In this document: positions 1 to 12,195 of the stretch, one piece after another | Numbering within the stretch: the stretch's first letter is position 1 | Layout: each line of letters opens with the position of its first letter | DNA from: Cryptomeria japonica | Taxonomy: Eukaryota > Streptophyta > Pinopsida > Cupressales > Cupressaceae | Length of the DNA stretch: 64,000 nt | Assembly: GCF_030272615.1 (NCBI RefSeq) | Contig: NC_081405.1 | Location: 651,138,420 to 651,202,419 of the forward strand | Direction: 5' to 3' | Made by a program: the position numbers and the translations under genes | Notes under the pieces: model-generated | Told to the model about the DNA's origin: nothing | Database searches by the model: none | Seen by the model: the letters and a program-made list of their open reading frames with translations, nothing else

Positions 1-1216
1 TTAATGGATAGACATACATACTTGATAACTTAGTGTCAACATGCTTCAAAGATAATAAATAAATTAGAGAATAGAAGTAAGAATGCATAGGAGATTTTGA
101 AGAAGTTCAAGTTCAAAATCAAACACATTGTTGATCCTCCTGCTGAGGTAGTTGCATGCTTCATTAGCAACTACATTAGTTATAAAAAGAAGTAGAAGAT
201 GAACATACATTTGCTAATGATAGCATGGTATTTTTGAAGAATTTTGCATGTCACTATGACTGGGACTTCAAATACTTCTCTAGCATGTACCTTAAATTCT
301 TAAGCAAGTTTTGCAAGATTACGAAGTGTTGGCTCATGCAACACCGTTTTCATAATGCTCACCCAATCACAATTTTGTAGTAATTAACTGGAGTTCAAGG
401 CAGAGACTTGCATGTCAACTATGACTCCTTTCTTTTTAGTGATAGGTTTATTTCCTATAAAGTAGGACAAGAAACTCTATAAATTAGAGATTTTGATTCA
501 TTGTAAGGGTTCACAAATTGATGATTTGAGGCCCCACTAGATATTCTTTTAGAGATTATACAGATTTTATGAGTTTAAGTAGATGTTATGATACATTCTT
601 TGGTGTTAATACAAGAAGCAACTTATAGATTGCCTAATTTATGCATATGTGCTATGAATTTGTTCTTTGCAATCTGGTAATGTCTATTGTTTGAAATCAG
701 CAACTTATTTTGATCTTATGTTTTATCGCTTTATGAATCATATTGCGCATGTAAGTGGTGTATGAGAATTAATGTGATGGAACAATATTGTGGTGGTATT
801 CGTTTCCATGAATTTTTGTGGTTGCATGAATTTGCATGTTTATTGGAGGTCGGTTACTGAATGTTGGTTTAAATGATATTGATGACATTTACATTGTAGG
901 GTGCTAATTGAGTAGTTCATTAAGTTGTTATTGTATTGGTTTCATTGTTATTTTCTTGTTTCCCTAATCTATATTTTGTTGTTTGTTTTGAAAAGAGAAT
1001 CTAAATCATAAAAATATAAAATAAATAAATAAGTTAAGCTATTGGAAGTTGTTTCAACCAGCAGGCCCCCTTAACAGGTATGACTGCATCGACCATTGAG
1101 ATGCCTATCACCATCGAGAACTGACTATAGAGACCTTGGAGTAGTTAGTTCCCAAAAACTTATTGATTTTTAGGAGAGGTGGTGAGTGTTCACATAAAAT
1201 ACCCGACTGTTGGTGA
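1..1216. other. Unassigned AT-rich sequence
   Basis: No open frame with recognisable protein similarity, no RNA gene and no LTR-like pair was seen on either strand. It could hold decayed transposon sequence upstream of the RNase H fragment that follows. Confidence 0.5.
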
Positions 1217-1573
1217 GTGTGTCAAAACACCTGTCAACAGGTTCAAGTGGCATTGTGCGGTGTAAAGATGCCCAAAAGATTGGATTTTTCTAAGTTGCAC
1301 CTTGAAGGGGATTCATTTATTATTGTCAATGCCATAATCAAAGGGGAGTCACCCTCGTGGAGACTAGATAAATTCATCAAATTATTATTAAAAGAATTAA
1401 ATGAATTTGAAAGTTTTCAAATATCTCATACCCTACGGGAGGGTAATAACATTGCAGACCTGTTGTCCAAGGCAGGTGCATCATTAAATATTATGCAAGA
1501 GAAAGAGATTTGGAAGGATTTACCAGGGATAGAGTTGTTGTACGAGGAAGAAACAATGTTGATGTTTAAGTGA
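1217..1573 (+). pseudogene. RNase H-like (RVT_3-type) fragment, probable LINE remnant
   Basis: An open frame of about 118 codons without a convincing ATG start resembles the C-terminal half of the RNase H-like domain found at the end of plant LINE ORF2 proteins and in related plant RNase H proteins. Visible marks are LEGDSFIIVNAI near residue 30, which carries the Asp of the EGD motif, and HTLREGNNIADLLSKAG near residue 73, which carries the last Asp. The N-terminal half of the domain (the DGS strand) and any reverse transcriptase are missing, so this is a fragment. An AT-rich stretch with a short A-rich tail near 2640-2655 could be the 3' end of the same element, but the 1.1 kb between them is unassigned. 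A scrap of a host RNase H-like gene is the alternative. Confidence 0.55.
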
Positions 1574-2832
1574 GGATGATGTTATTTAGTGGTTGAGATG
1601 GAAGGTGAGGGATATATCAAAGGACACTGTGTGTTGTTTCCTCTATTCAAAGCAAGGTGGTAAAGAGTGAAAGCAAGGGAATTTAGGAGTTGGTGAATTG
1701 ATGTAATAGGGAGATCGTAGAGGATAATTTCACACTCTCATCACCAAAATATTAGTTGGCCTTCTTGGGCAAGATCTCTAATAAGCACTTGGGCGACATC
1801 TTTAAGCATGAGGGAGCCGTTTTCATCCAGATTTTGGATTTATTGCTAGGAGAAGATTATATGAAATCAAAATTTAGATTATGTACCAATGTTTATGTGG
1901 TGTCCATAGTGGTTGCTTGGGGTTTGGAATGGGGAACCAAGGAGGAGACATAGTGGGTGCTTCGAACATGTGTTATAGAGGGTTATGTCTTTGAGTTGAA
2001 ATCTCTATTGGTGAGGGTAGTTCCTGGGAAGGAATTGAGAAGGAGTCTGAGTGAAGGCATTTGAAATATAGAAGAGATTGAAGATTTTAGGACCTTCATT
2101 TTGTGGAAGAATGAGATGAATAGAGAATAATGGCAAGAGGAGGTGTTAATTGGTTTGGAAGGATTGGCTCAAAATTTGTGCAGGAGAAGGAGATTGAGTG
2201 ATGTAGTCCTCGAGAGGAGAAAAAGAGACAAGCCAAGGTTTGAAGGTTCGAGATTCAACCCTAAAAAATACTAGAATAATGGCCTAGGGAAGCCAAGGTT
2301 GTAGGGTTCCAGGTGAACATTGCTAATTGGAGAATGGAGATTGTTTGTTATGTCCTTTGCATGAAATTTTGTTATGTTTTAAATTTTTTGATTTAATGTT
2401 TATATTTGGGTGGGGTTTGGTAGTGATATTTTTTACATGGCATAATATTTGGTGACCATTTTGGTTCATGGTCTTGATCACTGGTGGTAGTAGTTTACAG
2501 ATTTGGTTTATGTTCAGAAAAATGTAAATGGTATAAGGGGTTGGGAATGTGGTGAGTGTGTTAGGGTGTTTCTATTTTAGTCTTGGTGGATATTGGACAA
2601 CTATACTTTTTGGAATCATATGTAATCCTTTATTTTTATAAATAATAAAAAATCATATATTACATGAAAAATATTAAACAATCATAAAATAGACACACAA
2701 AACAAACAATCTTTTTATCCTTGAGGGAGGCCACTAATCTTCTTAAATGAATAATTTCCTATGAATATTGGGGTGTGTAGTCCTCTCTAAATATGAATAT
2801 TATGTAATGATCAGAAGTTTGAATATTAAAAT
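1574..2832. other. Unassigned sequence, possible LINE 3' region
   Basis: Small open frames here (for example 1756-1953 on the plus strand) show no family motif. The stretch ends in a TAAATAATAAAAAATC-like A-rich run near 2640-2655 that could be a retroposon tail. No target-site duplication was found. Confidence 0.35.
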
Positions 2833-4148
2833 TGTTGGTAGCACCAAGAAGGAAAACAAAGAGTGGGGGGGGGGGGGGGGGTGAATAAGTTTTCAGTGGA
2901 TACAAACAATTAAGCACAATCTCAAATCTGATCAACTACAACAAAAATAAAGATAACAACAATAAAAGAAACACACATAACACCAATATTTTTGACATGG
3001 AAAACTCGGTTAAGGGAAAAACCACGATGGGAACCTACCCACAATGAGATAATACCCTGCAGTAGTATGTGTAAATATTACAATGGGGAATGCACATGCA
3101 TACATGCACACTACCTAGAGCTCACTACTCAAATTACAATCACCCAGAAGGCTCCAACCCTTAGGGAAGGATCAATACCTTACAATAATATTCAAACTAC
3201 AATTCGAAAAGAATGAACTACAATAATAGCATTTGCTAATGCCTAATGACAGTTTCGGTTAAGCACAAATGTTTGCCCTTCACCAATATTTGCTCAACAC
3301 ACCACACCAAAAGATAAATTATCTTGATCACACATACACCACTCTAATAATGCAAACAGAACTCCTTCACACCAAATTACATAAATATTACACCCATTTA
3401 TACAATTCATCAACCTTGATTACAAGTTCGGCCAAAACCATAACACCTAATTACAATGTTACATCACACAATACATAAATCAACCACCAGACCAATATAA
3501 TGACATGGATAGCATAACATGTACCTAAATCAAATATCAAAACTCTCATCACCACTAGAAATCATCCCACGACCAACTACAACATGTTACACCACCAAAA
3601 TACCGCATAACATGAAGAACATCACCAGATTATGAAAATCACCAAAAACTCGCACAATGATCAATTCAGATCACCAAAACAAATAGGACATGATTAGGAA
3701 ACACCAACAAGAACATTAGAACCATCCGCAATAGCTGCACCAACACCACTTATGCAAATCTTCATCGATCAACATGTTGACATTGAAGAACACTCAACAA
3801 CAACTCAGATAGGAAAGATAGCTTCCAAAGCACCAAATCATGAACCACTTGACGTGAAGATACACACGAACATCCAAAATTGCAACTCACGATCTGATCA
3901 CATGGGAATATACCAGCTCAACAAAGCACTGATCAGAAGAACCCAACTATAAACCAAATCATATGATATGATCAATTAAGCTCCTGAATCACTGAAACCA
4001 ATACAAAAAGATATAATGATTCTAGAAATACTCCATATATCGAACCATGATCCCAATAAACCAATCTACAACCACCAGAGCAATAAATCATAGGAATATG
4101 TTGACATCAATGACAAACAACATATCCCAGTAGCAACAATGTCCAACA
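2833..4148 (-). repeat. Diverged Copia solo-LTR-like block (Copia A/C family)
   Basis: The block begins TGTTGG, has a 17-G run at 2865-2881 followed by GTGAATAAG, and contains a stretch around 2985-3130 (TGGAAAAC, AAAACCACGATGGGAA, AGTAGTATGTGT, CTAGAGCTCA) that aligns with the reverse-oriented LTRs of Copia A. It ends near TTGACATCAATGACAAA and CAACA, as those LTRs do. No internal element sequence is attached and the flanks give no matching 5-bp duplication. I read it as an old solo LTR, slightly longer (about 1.3 kb) than the 1.06-kb LTRs elsewhere. The right boundary is uncertain by about 10 bp. Confidence 0.6.
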
Positions 4149-4639
4149 AATTTTTTATTAAATTATGAGTCAACAAAATTGCTTCTTATTTTATCCTTCT
4201 TTTTTCCATTAAGTTTATTTTGGTCCTCCTTTTCCTTCATCATCAGTTTATTTATAGGAAAAAAAATAGGATGAATAAAGTTACGTTAGGCCTAAATTTT
4301 AGGAAGCTAATATGCAAAGAATAATAAAACATATTTGGATTTAAGTCACCAGTATAAACTTATCTCTAGAACACACAAACTTTTTTATATATTATAAAGT
4401 AGAATTCGGTTTTGATACTATATGAAATATACTTGCAATTCTAGCGAGAACAAATACAAATTAAGTAAATATGGGGCCACCTATGCAATCAAATAGTATA
4501 TTGCAACTACAACCACCTAGATGATAAAGTAAATACTTTTATGAATAATGTGATAAACCACATGATTATCTTGATATGAAAATAGATGCAATAGTTATAT
4601 GGTGAGGAGTACACTACAAGGCTCATTTTTTTTGAAATC

Positions 4640-4897
4640 TATTTAACTTTTTTATGTTGGTGTGAAAAGGGTAAATCACCTAGTTAATTTCACTTTAGGA
4701 GCTATTCACACCTTGTTACTTAAGCTTACTTGGGTTGTTTAATTTTGTGTCTCATGTCATATGATTAAGACGCTTTTCATGATCCTAGTTTGTCTTAAGG
4801 TTTGATTCTTGCATTTATAGCAAGGTTAGCAAGGTTATCTCATTCATTCGATCGCTATGGATAATTTTGTATTCATTATTTTCTAACAATATAGCAA

Positions 4898-4978
<81 letters not shown>

Positions 4979-5000
4979 GGTATTTGGTCTTGTTAGTTAG

Positions 5001-5093
<93 letters not shown>

Positions 5094-5165
5094 ATCTAGT
5101 CTTGTTATTTAGATTCTTGCTCCTATGAGTTGTTTCTTTTCTCCAACATAGTATTAGAGCTTTAA
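4640..5165 (+). repeat. LTR remnant with PBS-like end
   Basis: The sequence CTTGTTACTTAAGCTTACTTGGGTTGTTTAATTTT-like and what follows recurs in diverged form at about 14010-14360, so it is a dispersed repeat. Its end, CTCCTATGAGTTGTTTC then CTCCAACA followed by TAGTATTAGAGC, looks like an LTR terminus next to a decayed initiator-Met primer-binding site (TGGTATCAGAGC). The left boundary was not found, and no coding sequence follows. Confidence 0.5.
4898..5087. repeat. Duplicated compound microsatellite (CT)n(CA)n
   Basis: (CT)n at about 4898-4936 followed by (CA)n at about 4937-4977, a 25-bp spacer containing GGTCTTGTTAGTTAGATTC, then a second (CT)n at 5003-5034 and (CA)n at 5035-5087. The sequence after the second block (GGTATCTAGTCTTGTTATTT) repeats the spacer, so a whole unit of about 105 bp was duplicated in tandem. 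Confidence 0.95.
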
Positions 5166-6737
5166 AGATCAATAAATTCCTTCTTATTTTTTGACAGTCT
5201 TGGATAGGACAATTCATTAAATCTCTCATAGAGTGAAACAAACCTCACAATTGTGCTTGGAATGCTCAAAACTCTCTATTTCATATAACAAATGATTTGG
5301 TTAGGCAAAGAAAAATTCTAGGTATTTTTTAATTGACTAGGTTGCCACTATGTAAAATCATACATATCCATATGACAATATGACTATTGTTGACCCACTC
5401 TTGATATTCGTGCAAATTCTTAAAAAATGTTATATTTTTTAGATTTATGTCATTTTTGTCATTACATGCCTACTACAAATTTTATTCAAAAAATATTATG
5501 TTTTTCAAATTATATTCTTAAAAAATTTATTGCCCCATGGAACTATTAGGTTATCTGCCCACTATTGTGGCAAGGTTGCAGGTGCTTATGCCCCACTCTC
5601 ATTAAGGAGTGTGGCACCCTAAGGTACAACTTGGTCATTGGTCCCTTTAATAAGAGTGGCAGGTTTAAACCCCTTACTCAACCCAATGCCACCCACCCCC
5701 TCCAGCCCCCTTAAAGATTTTTTTTTAATAATTTTAAAAATTAAAAATTATTATTATTTTATTTTTTTCAAAAATTAGTACCAACACTAGTACATAAAGT
5801 TTTGATATTTTTTTGGTTAAAAATAGATACATTTGGGAGACCTTCATATTTGGTAATAGTTTTGTCAAATTTGGTGATGACATCAACAAACACCTTGGCT
5901 TTTTTGCCTCCCTTTGAACACAGTTGGTAGATTGATTTTTGAAGCCCATCTTTAGAGGATTCATTCTTGCACATGCAAGAATCCATTTTAAAACATTTTT
6001 TTAAACGGGTAGAATTTTATTTTTTTAATGATGGTGTACATGATTTTGAGTTTGGGCTCTCCATTTTATTTTTTTAATTTTGATTTTCTCAATGATCCAC
6101 CAATGTAACTATTTTAAATTTTTTTGTTGTGATTTGTTTTGTTTTCTTTGATGTTTTAGAAAAATTATATTTTTAGCACGTGGTTGTTTTAAAAATTGTA
6201 AGAATCTATTGAATACATTTCTTGATTTGTATTTTTTTGAGATTAAGCCTAAAATCTTGTACTTGTGATGATCTTACACATCATGTTGTGTCACTAGACT
6301 TGATGCTACTTTATAAATTTCCATGGGGGTTTTGTTGTGTGGATTTTTTTATTTCCAATTACAAAGTTGTTTACATTCATGTGAGTGTGAATTAACCCTG
6401 CACAACCTTTTTAGTTATAGAAAGTATCTTATTCATCTTTTAATCTTACTTCTCCTTCTTGCACAACATTGTGACTCAATTTTTGTGAACTTTTCATACC
6501 TTTCCCTTGTCAACATTTTGTGGGTATCATACCATTACTTTCAATGCTTTCATGGTTTCTCTTTGGAGTGAGCTATGTATCTATTTTTAATTCCTATACA
6601 TTAGGAAAATGCAGTTGCTAGTTTCACATGCATTTGATGAGATGGAATACATACTATATCGACACTCTTACATTCCTATTTATGAAGGTGACCTTCCATC
6701 CTTAGTTGATTAGTATTATTAAGACTATTTACCTTTG
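5166..6737. other. Unassigned AT-rich sequence
   Basis: No recognisable gene or complete element. A minus-strand frame at 5734-5986 (72-76 codons, Lys-rich, cysteines near its start) is open but matches no family I know and has no neighbours supporting a function. Runs of T and A are frequent. Confidence 0.5.
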
Positions 6738-7934
6738 TGTAGTGTCATACAATTGCAACCCTAGCAATTTTAACCGCATTTGAAGTCCTCACCTTGGCGA
6801 TGATACCCTCCTTTCTGACCAAGACCTCTTTCTGCACTTTTACCCTTGGGTTCTTCCTTGCTCAGGACCTATTCTTGCCTTTAGACCATGTCTAGGCCCC
6901 AAAATAGGGCAGGATAGGGGCGTGGCACCCCTGTCCCCACCTCTTAGGGTGGCCCTATGTTGGGTTTGCTCAGTTTCCTATGTACAATCTAACTTCGGGG
7001 TTTGCAATTCTTCTTTGTCGGCCTTCAGTGATTAAAAATTAATCCTTGAGGCATGTATAAAAGGAGATTCAATTCCCTCATTTGACATAAGAATGATAGG
7101 GGATAATATATGAGAATTCAAGTAGAAGGTCTTCATTATTGTCATCAAGCATTTAAGTCTTCAAGCACTCATCAAGTCTTCTTTCTTCATGTGTCTTCTT
7201 CATTCATCCATTGGAGCAACATAACAACATTAATTTGTAAGCATGTGTGTGTGATAGGGTTTTGTCATGTTACATGCCATTTCATGAAACACTTGTGATT
7301 ACAGTCAAGAAACAAAGCAATCATCATCAACATATTGTAGATCTACAAGGTATACACTTCCATTATTTACATTTCATCATTTGAAATTACTTTCTTTCAA
7401 GGTTGATTCCTCAACTGGGGTTTGAATGATGCAAACCCTTATCCACAACCCTTCTCCCCTTCTTTTCTGTGTGTAGGTTGCAGGTGCGTAGCTATATTTT
7501 CAGATTTGGACTCCATTTATAGAGGTAAATAAACCCTTTTCATTTCACGGATTTTTTAAAGGACCATGTACACTTTCACCATGGTCCCTACAACTTTTCT
7601 CCAAATTTGCAGAGCAGATCCATATTAGTCTAATTAGCATAGATCTGAAATTACAACACGACCCTACACTGGTAGCTCCTCATTTCCCTCATTTTCTCTC
7701 TCTTTTCCACATAGTCAACAAGTCAACTCTTCTATTTACAAAAGAGGGTAAATCACACTTCAACCCTTGCAATCCACTTGGAACTCACATCCTTGTCTCT
7801 CTTGGATTTGGATCTAGTGGATTCAGGCCCCTCTTTTGAATGTAAAGCTCTCCCAAGTGAAAAATCATCCTAGCGACTTCCTTTCTCTCTCCTAGGTGGG
7901 GAGTCACTAGGGTTCAATTTTTCCACAAGTTACA
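6738..7934 (+). repeat. N1 5' LTR
   Basis: It is directly repeated at 12196-13420; long segments such as CACCTTGGCGA, CTTTGTCGGCCTTC and the block around 7680-7880 are nearly identical. A TATA-like box lies at 7056-7062. The right end is followed by a primer-binding-like sequence. Confidence 0.9.
7056..7062 (+). promoter_or_regulatory. TATA-like box in N1 5' LTR
   Basis: TATAAAA in the context GCATGTATAAAAGGAG, conserved at the same place in the second LTR (12543-12549). It lies about 318 bp into the LTR, plausible for the U3 core promoter. The transcription start is inferred, not seen. Confidence 0.55.
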
Positions 7935-7936
7935 TT

Positions 7937-7955
7937 TTGGTGAACCCGACGTCTT
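7937..7955 (+). other. Primer-binding-site-like sequence of N1
   Basis: TTTGGTGAACCCGACGTC lies directly after the 5' LTR end TTACA. Its position and TGG start fit a tRNA primer-binding site. I cannot name the tRNA from memory with confidence. Confidence 0.55.
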
Positions 7956-8862
7956 ACACATTAATTTTGATTTCTCATTATTAGATCTGATTAATTGCAA
8001 TTTGGATCTCAAATTTTCATTTTGAGCAAATTAAGCTTGTGGGGTGCAACTTTTTAATTGTTTGTTTTAGATTTGCTTTTCATTTCAAAATTGCAATTCA
8101 AATCTGTCTTTTTATTCTAAAAATTCAGTGGTTAAATAATAAAACCCTAATTTTTGAGATCCTTTTATTTTCGATCTTTGACTACAAATTTGACCGATCT
8201 AGACATCTCCAAATCAGCTATTTTTTTGGATTCTGCAATAATCTCATAATACCTATCGTCCTTGAAAATTTTGAAAAAAGTTAGTCGGACCATGTGCACT
8301 TTCGCCACGGTCCTTGACTTTTTTCCCAAAATTTTGGGAGACTGTTATGACTATATTTAATAACCTAAATCCGAAAGATTGGCTAATTTTGTCGATTTTT
8401 GATCCCTCTAAACTCGAAAATACCTCCAAAAATCAAAATTTCAAATTTCAAGAAATTTTTTAATTAAGAGATTAATTATAATCTACCCTAATTTTTAAAA
8501 ATTCTATTTTTGTTGTTTTTAAAATTAAGTGGTATCCCTTTGGCTCTAATTTTAAAATTCCAATTTCCTTTGATTTATTATAAAATTATTTTTGTAAATT
8601 GTGTCGTTTTCTCCCTCCAACAAAGTTCAAATTGTTTAATCATTATTTTATTAAATTTTGGATTATTCAATTTTTGTAAGCTTTGTTCCCATAATTCAAA
8701 ATTCAAATTTCAAATTTGCAATTCAAATTCCATTTTCCCTCCTTTATTCAGTTTTCTATGCATGTATGGGGTGAACATTATTAAATGACTTATGAGTTTC
8801 TTGTTTGATCATAAGTGCATATGGAGTTCTTATCTTATTTTGCTAATTCAATTTCAAGTTAG

Positions 8863-9857
8863 ATTAAAGATTCTCATTATGTTCCCTTTCATGCATATGA
8901 TGATATTTTAGTTCTCCCTTTTATTCATACCTCTGATTTACCCTCTCCTAAAATTGATCTCATTAATGAGGGCACATTGGTGCAAAAAGGGAATATGGAA
9001 ACATCTTTTAAAGATCTCCCTCCTAAAGATGAATCTTTGGAGAATTGTGTTCCTTCTTCTCCCAAAAAGTACCTCCTTATAAGGATTATTTGGTGCAAGA
9101 GGATGATATTATGGCTACTTATCCTAGTAATAGCATACCTTCTTTTCATGATCTTTCCTCTAAAGATGAAGCATTAATTAAATATGATAGTCATTTTTCT
9201 AATGAGTGTCTTGAAAGTAAAGATACCTTAGAACAAGAGGATGATATTATTTCTCATCATAATGCTCTCTCTCCCAGAAATCAAGAGCCTAACAGAGATT
9301 AAATCAATTTCATTCATGTTCCTAGGAAACCAAAAATTCTTCCTGATTATCATGTTGTGCCTTACACATATACTAATGAGGTAGTTGATGAGAACATAAG
9401 TGAAGCATCATATGCTTTCTTAGTTCCTACAATCCTCTCTTCAATTCAGTCAAATACACCATCTCCTACCAAAGAAGTTCCTAAAGAAGAACTCTTAGAG
9501 GATGATTGGGGGTCCTTAGATTTCACTCCTACCTTTTCTAGAAAGTCTAAGATGCCTGAATTTCATATTCCAATTTTTTCTCTTAACACAAATCTTGACA
9601 TTGATTGGGCCTCTTTAAACTTCAATCCAATTCCCCCTAAGAGTGAACCCTCTTTTGAACATACACATAGATGCAATGGACAAATTCTTGAATGTGAACG
9701 ACAAAGTCATGAGAAATCACACTTTCCTTTGTCAACATCTTCTTCTCCATTGTCTTGTAAATCCACACCTTCTTATTCTATTTTTGAGTTACAACAAGAA
9801 AACGTGTTGACCAATCTTCTAAATTCCAACTTAATATCTCCTCTTTGTCCTAAATGA
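8863..9857 (+). pseudogene. N1 acidic protein of unknown function, broken
   Basis: A protein-like frame runs from about 8863 (no clear ATG), shifts by one frame near 9055, continues to a TAA at 9300-9302 and goes on in the same frame to a stop at 9855-9857. The product would be rich in Asp, Glu, Ser and Pro. It contains repeated short acidic patches, including QEDDI twice and the related pair DDWGSLDFTP and DIDWASLNFNP. No transmembrane segment or catalytic motif is visible. By position, between the primer-binding site and the gag-like remnant, it could be an N-terminal gag-type region or an element-specific accessory protein. I do not recognise the family. Confidence 0.5.
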
Positions 9858-9897
9858 AGAAGAAAACATAAACAACATTCTCAAAATTCTTATTTTT

Positions 9898-9984
9898 TAT
9901 AAATATCATCAAACCCATGGTCATTCTACTAATGAGTGTCAAGCTTTGAAAACACAAATACAACATTACATTGATTCAAGAATG
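9898..9984 (+). pseudogene. Gag-type Cys/His remnant in N1
   Basis: A short open stretch encodes YHQTHGHSTNECQALKTQI. It resembles the CxxHxTxGHxTxxCxxLK motif that follows the gag domain in many plant Ty3/gypsy polyproteins. The first Cys of the motif appears as Tyr (TAT, one change from TGT), and stops follow within 100 bp. This is the only evidence for a gypsy origin of N1. Confidence 0.55.
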
Positions 9985-10247
9985 TTAAAAATAACATATG
10001 AAAATGAATAACATATTCATCATGATCATTTAAAATAACATTCAAGTTTCTATTATGTTGCTCCTCACTATGTGACATAGTTAGCATGTTTATTGGGGGA
10101 TCCTTGGCATTTGTGGTGGTACAATTTCAGGTGCAATCATACTTATTGAGCAACATAATAGCCTATTTATTCTTGCCTCTATGCTTGGGGGAAAGAATAT
10201 TCCTTTTCCTCTTTCTAAGGTTTCACTATTTTCTTTATGGAGTACAT

Positions 10248-10601
10248 TATTCATAAACTTGATGTCCTTTCTTTCATGGAGTTTTCCTTCATGGGAGCGC
10301 ATGTCTATTCCATGAGTGGGATCTTCTCCTTGCTTGAAATGATACTTATATTATGAACAATATCTCCTTAGAGAACTTTTGGGAACCTTCATCTTCTTCT
10401 TTCTCTCTCTTTGAAAATTACCTCTTCTATTGTGCTATTCATAACCTGATGTCCTTTCTTGAATGGAGTCATCCTTCATGCGAGCACATGTTTGTTCCTT
10501 GGTTAGGATGTATTCCTTGCTTGAAAAGGTACGTCTCTTATAAGTAATATCTCTCTAGAATTTGTGTAATTCTTCTTATTGTCCTACACTTGGGGGGAAA
10601 T

Positions 10602-10667
<66 letters not shown>

Positions 10668-10790
10668 AAGGATCCACTCTTTCCTATGTTGTGGATGATG
10701 TGAGTTTTATTACTTGATGTCATTCCTTGTGTGGAGTTGTCGTTGTTCACTCAAGGGTTATCTCTTATACAAGAGGTGTAAGTCCTTGAC
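10248..10790 (+). repeat. Degenerate tandem repeat of about 187 bp in N1
   Basis: The phrase CTTGATGTCCTTTCTT at 10258 returns as CCTGATGTCCTTTCTT at 10445, a period of 187 bp. A third, weaker copy near 10713 (CTTGATGTCATTCCTT) is displaced by a long CT microsatellite. Each copy carries CTTGCTTGAAA-like and ATATCTC-like sequence further on. Coding potential is absent. Confidence 0.65.
10603..10664. repeat. (CT)n microsatellite
   Basis: About 31 uninterrupted CT dinucleotides. It lies inside the second unit of the 187-bp array and accounts for the longer spacing to the third unit. Confidence 0.97.
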
Positions 10791-11228
10791 TAAAATCTCT
10801 TTCACACTTAGTAATGTACATCTATAATAAATTCAGCCATCCCCATTGGGATAAAAGTGATTCATCCTTCATCAAGAATCCCTTTCACTTAGAAATAGGA
10901 GGAAGGATTGCATTCTTGTTCTAGAAGATGTTATATTTGTCTAAGACAACTCCTCTTGGAGGAAGATGTATTTTGAACAACTATCTCTTCTCCTCCAAGA
11001 ATCTCCTTTACACTTACAACAAGATATCTCTCTTCAACTATCTTATCCTTGCTTGAATAGTATTCCCTCTCTTGCTTGGATCTGTGACATTATTGCATAA
11101 CATATATCTTCTTTGTGTTGAAGGTAGGTATCCTTGCTCTACTTTCCTTAGATATCAACATTAAACTTTGTTGACATCTTAAGGGGGGGCACCCACACTA
11201 CTCCTTTGTACCATACTTCTCTCATGCA

Positions 11229-11490
11229 TTGTACAATAGGTCATTCTCAGAACCAGAGCATTAACTCTTAGAGAAAGATGTCATCACTTTTTCCTTGTAC
11301 AGTGGGTCATTCTCGGAACCAAAGCATAGACTCTTAGAGCGAGATGTCATCACTTTTTCCTTGTACAGTGGGTCATTCTCAGAACCAGAGCACAAAAACT
11401 TAGAGAGATGATGCCACTTTTCTCCTATGCAGGATAATTGTTCTTAGATCTAGAGCACAAACTCTTAGAGCAAGATGTCACGTCTTTCTT
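11229..11490 (+). repeat. 66-bp tandem repeat, four copies
   Basis: Units start at 11229, 11295, 11361 and about 11426. The first three begin TTGTACA and share GGTCATTCTC, GAACCA, CTTAGAG and GATGTCATCAC. The fourth is diverged but keeps CTTAGAGCAAGATGTCA. Non-coding, in the 3' half of N1. Confidence 0.85.
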
Positions 11491-12180
11491 GACACTTGTA
11501 TTTTACATTCCATAACAGGTTGTAGTGTACTTGGGCATACTCCTATGAGGCACTTCAAACCTCACTTGCACACACGCGCTTGAGGTTGAGTGGAACTAAC
11601 AGTGCTCCCACTCTCCTCCCTTACATGGATCACCCAGATAGACTCTGGGGGATAGATTTCCATGTCCTTCTCTACACGGATCACCTAGTTTTAGGGATGA
11701 GATGTACATGGTTTCTCTCTTGTTCACCTTTCTTCTCATGGATCACCAAAGTGTGTATTCATGCCCTTTCTCTCCTTCCTCTCATGAACCATAGTTTTTC
11801 TATTGATGGTTCATGGATGATGTCAACTTTTCCCTTTTATGTGATCACTTATGTTTATGTGGTGGAATTTGTCTTTGTGTTTCAATTAGTTGTTGAGATA
11901 TTTGGATATTGAGGTCTCTTCAGCTAGTTGGTTTGTGGTCTTGTGTCTTGTCTTTGTTGTGTGTCTTTTGTGCTTGGTCTTGTTCTTGTATGTCTTATTC
12001 CTTTTTTATTTTGTGTGCTCTTGCATATGTTTGAGTGAGTTAAGATCCTAAGATTTGGGGCTTGGTTCCTCGAGATTAGTAACATCTTATACTCCTCGTG
12101 ATCTTGCTCTGCATCTCTCACATTCATCTCTTTCTTTCTTCTACTTTACCGACAGTATTGGTGTAAGTCTTACTCTTGAT

Positions 12181-12195
12181 AAAGTGGGGGTTAAA
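12181..12195 (+). other. Polypurine tract of N1
   Basis: AAAGTGGGGGTTAAA lies immediately before the 3' LTR start TGTAGTGTC. It has the usual place and composition for a plus-strand priming site, though two T residues interrupt it. Confidence 0.65.

Noticed and set aside
4867-5241. Frames encoding Ser-Leu and Thr-His or Val-Cys and Arg-Glu runs
   Set aside because: Direct translations of the CT/CA microsatellite. The same holds for the frame across the CT run at 10538-10750.
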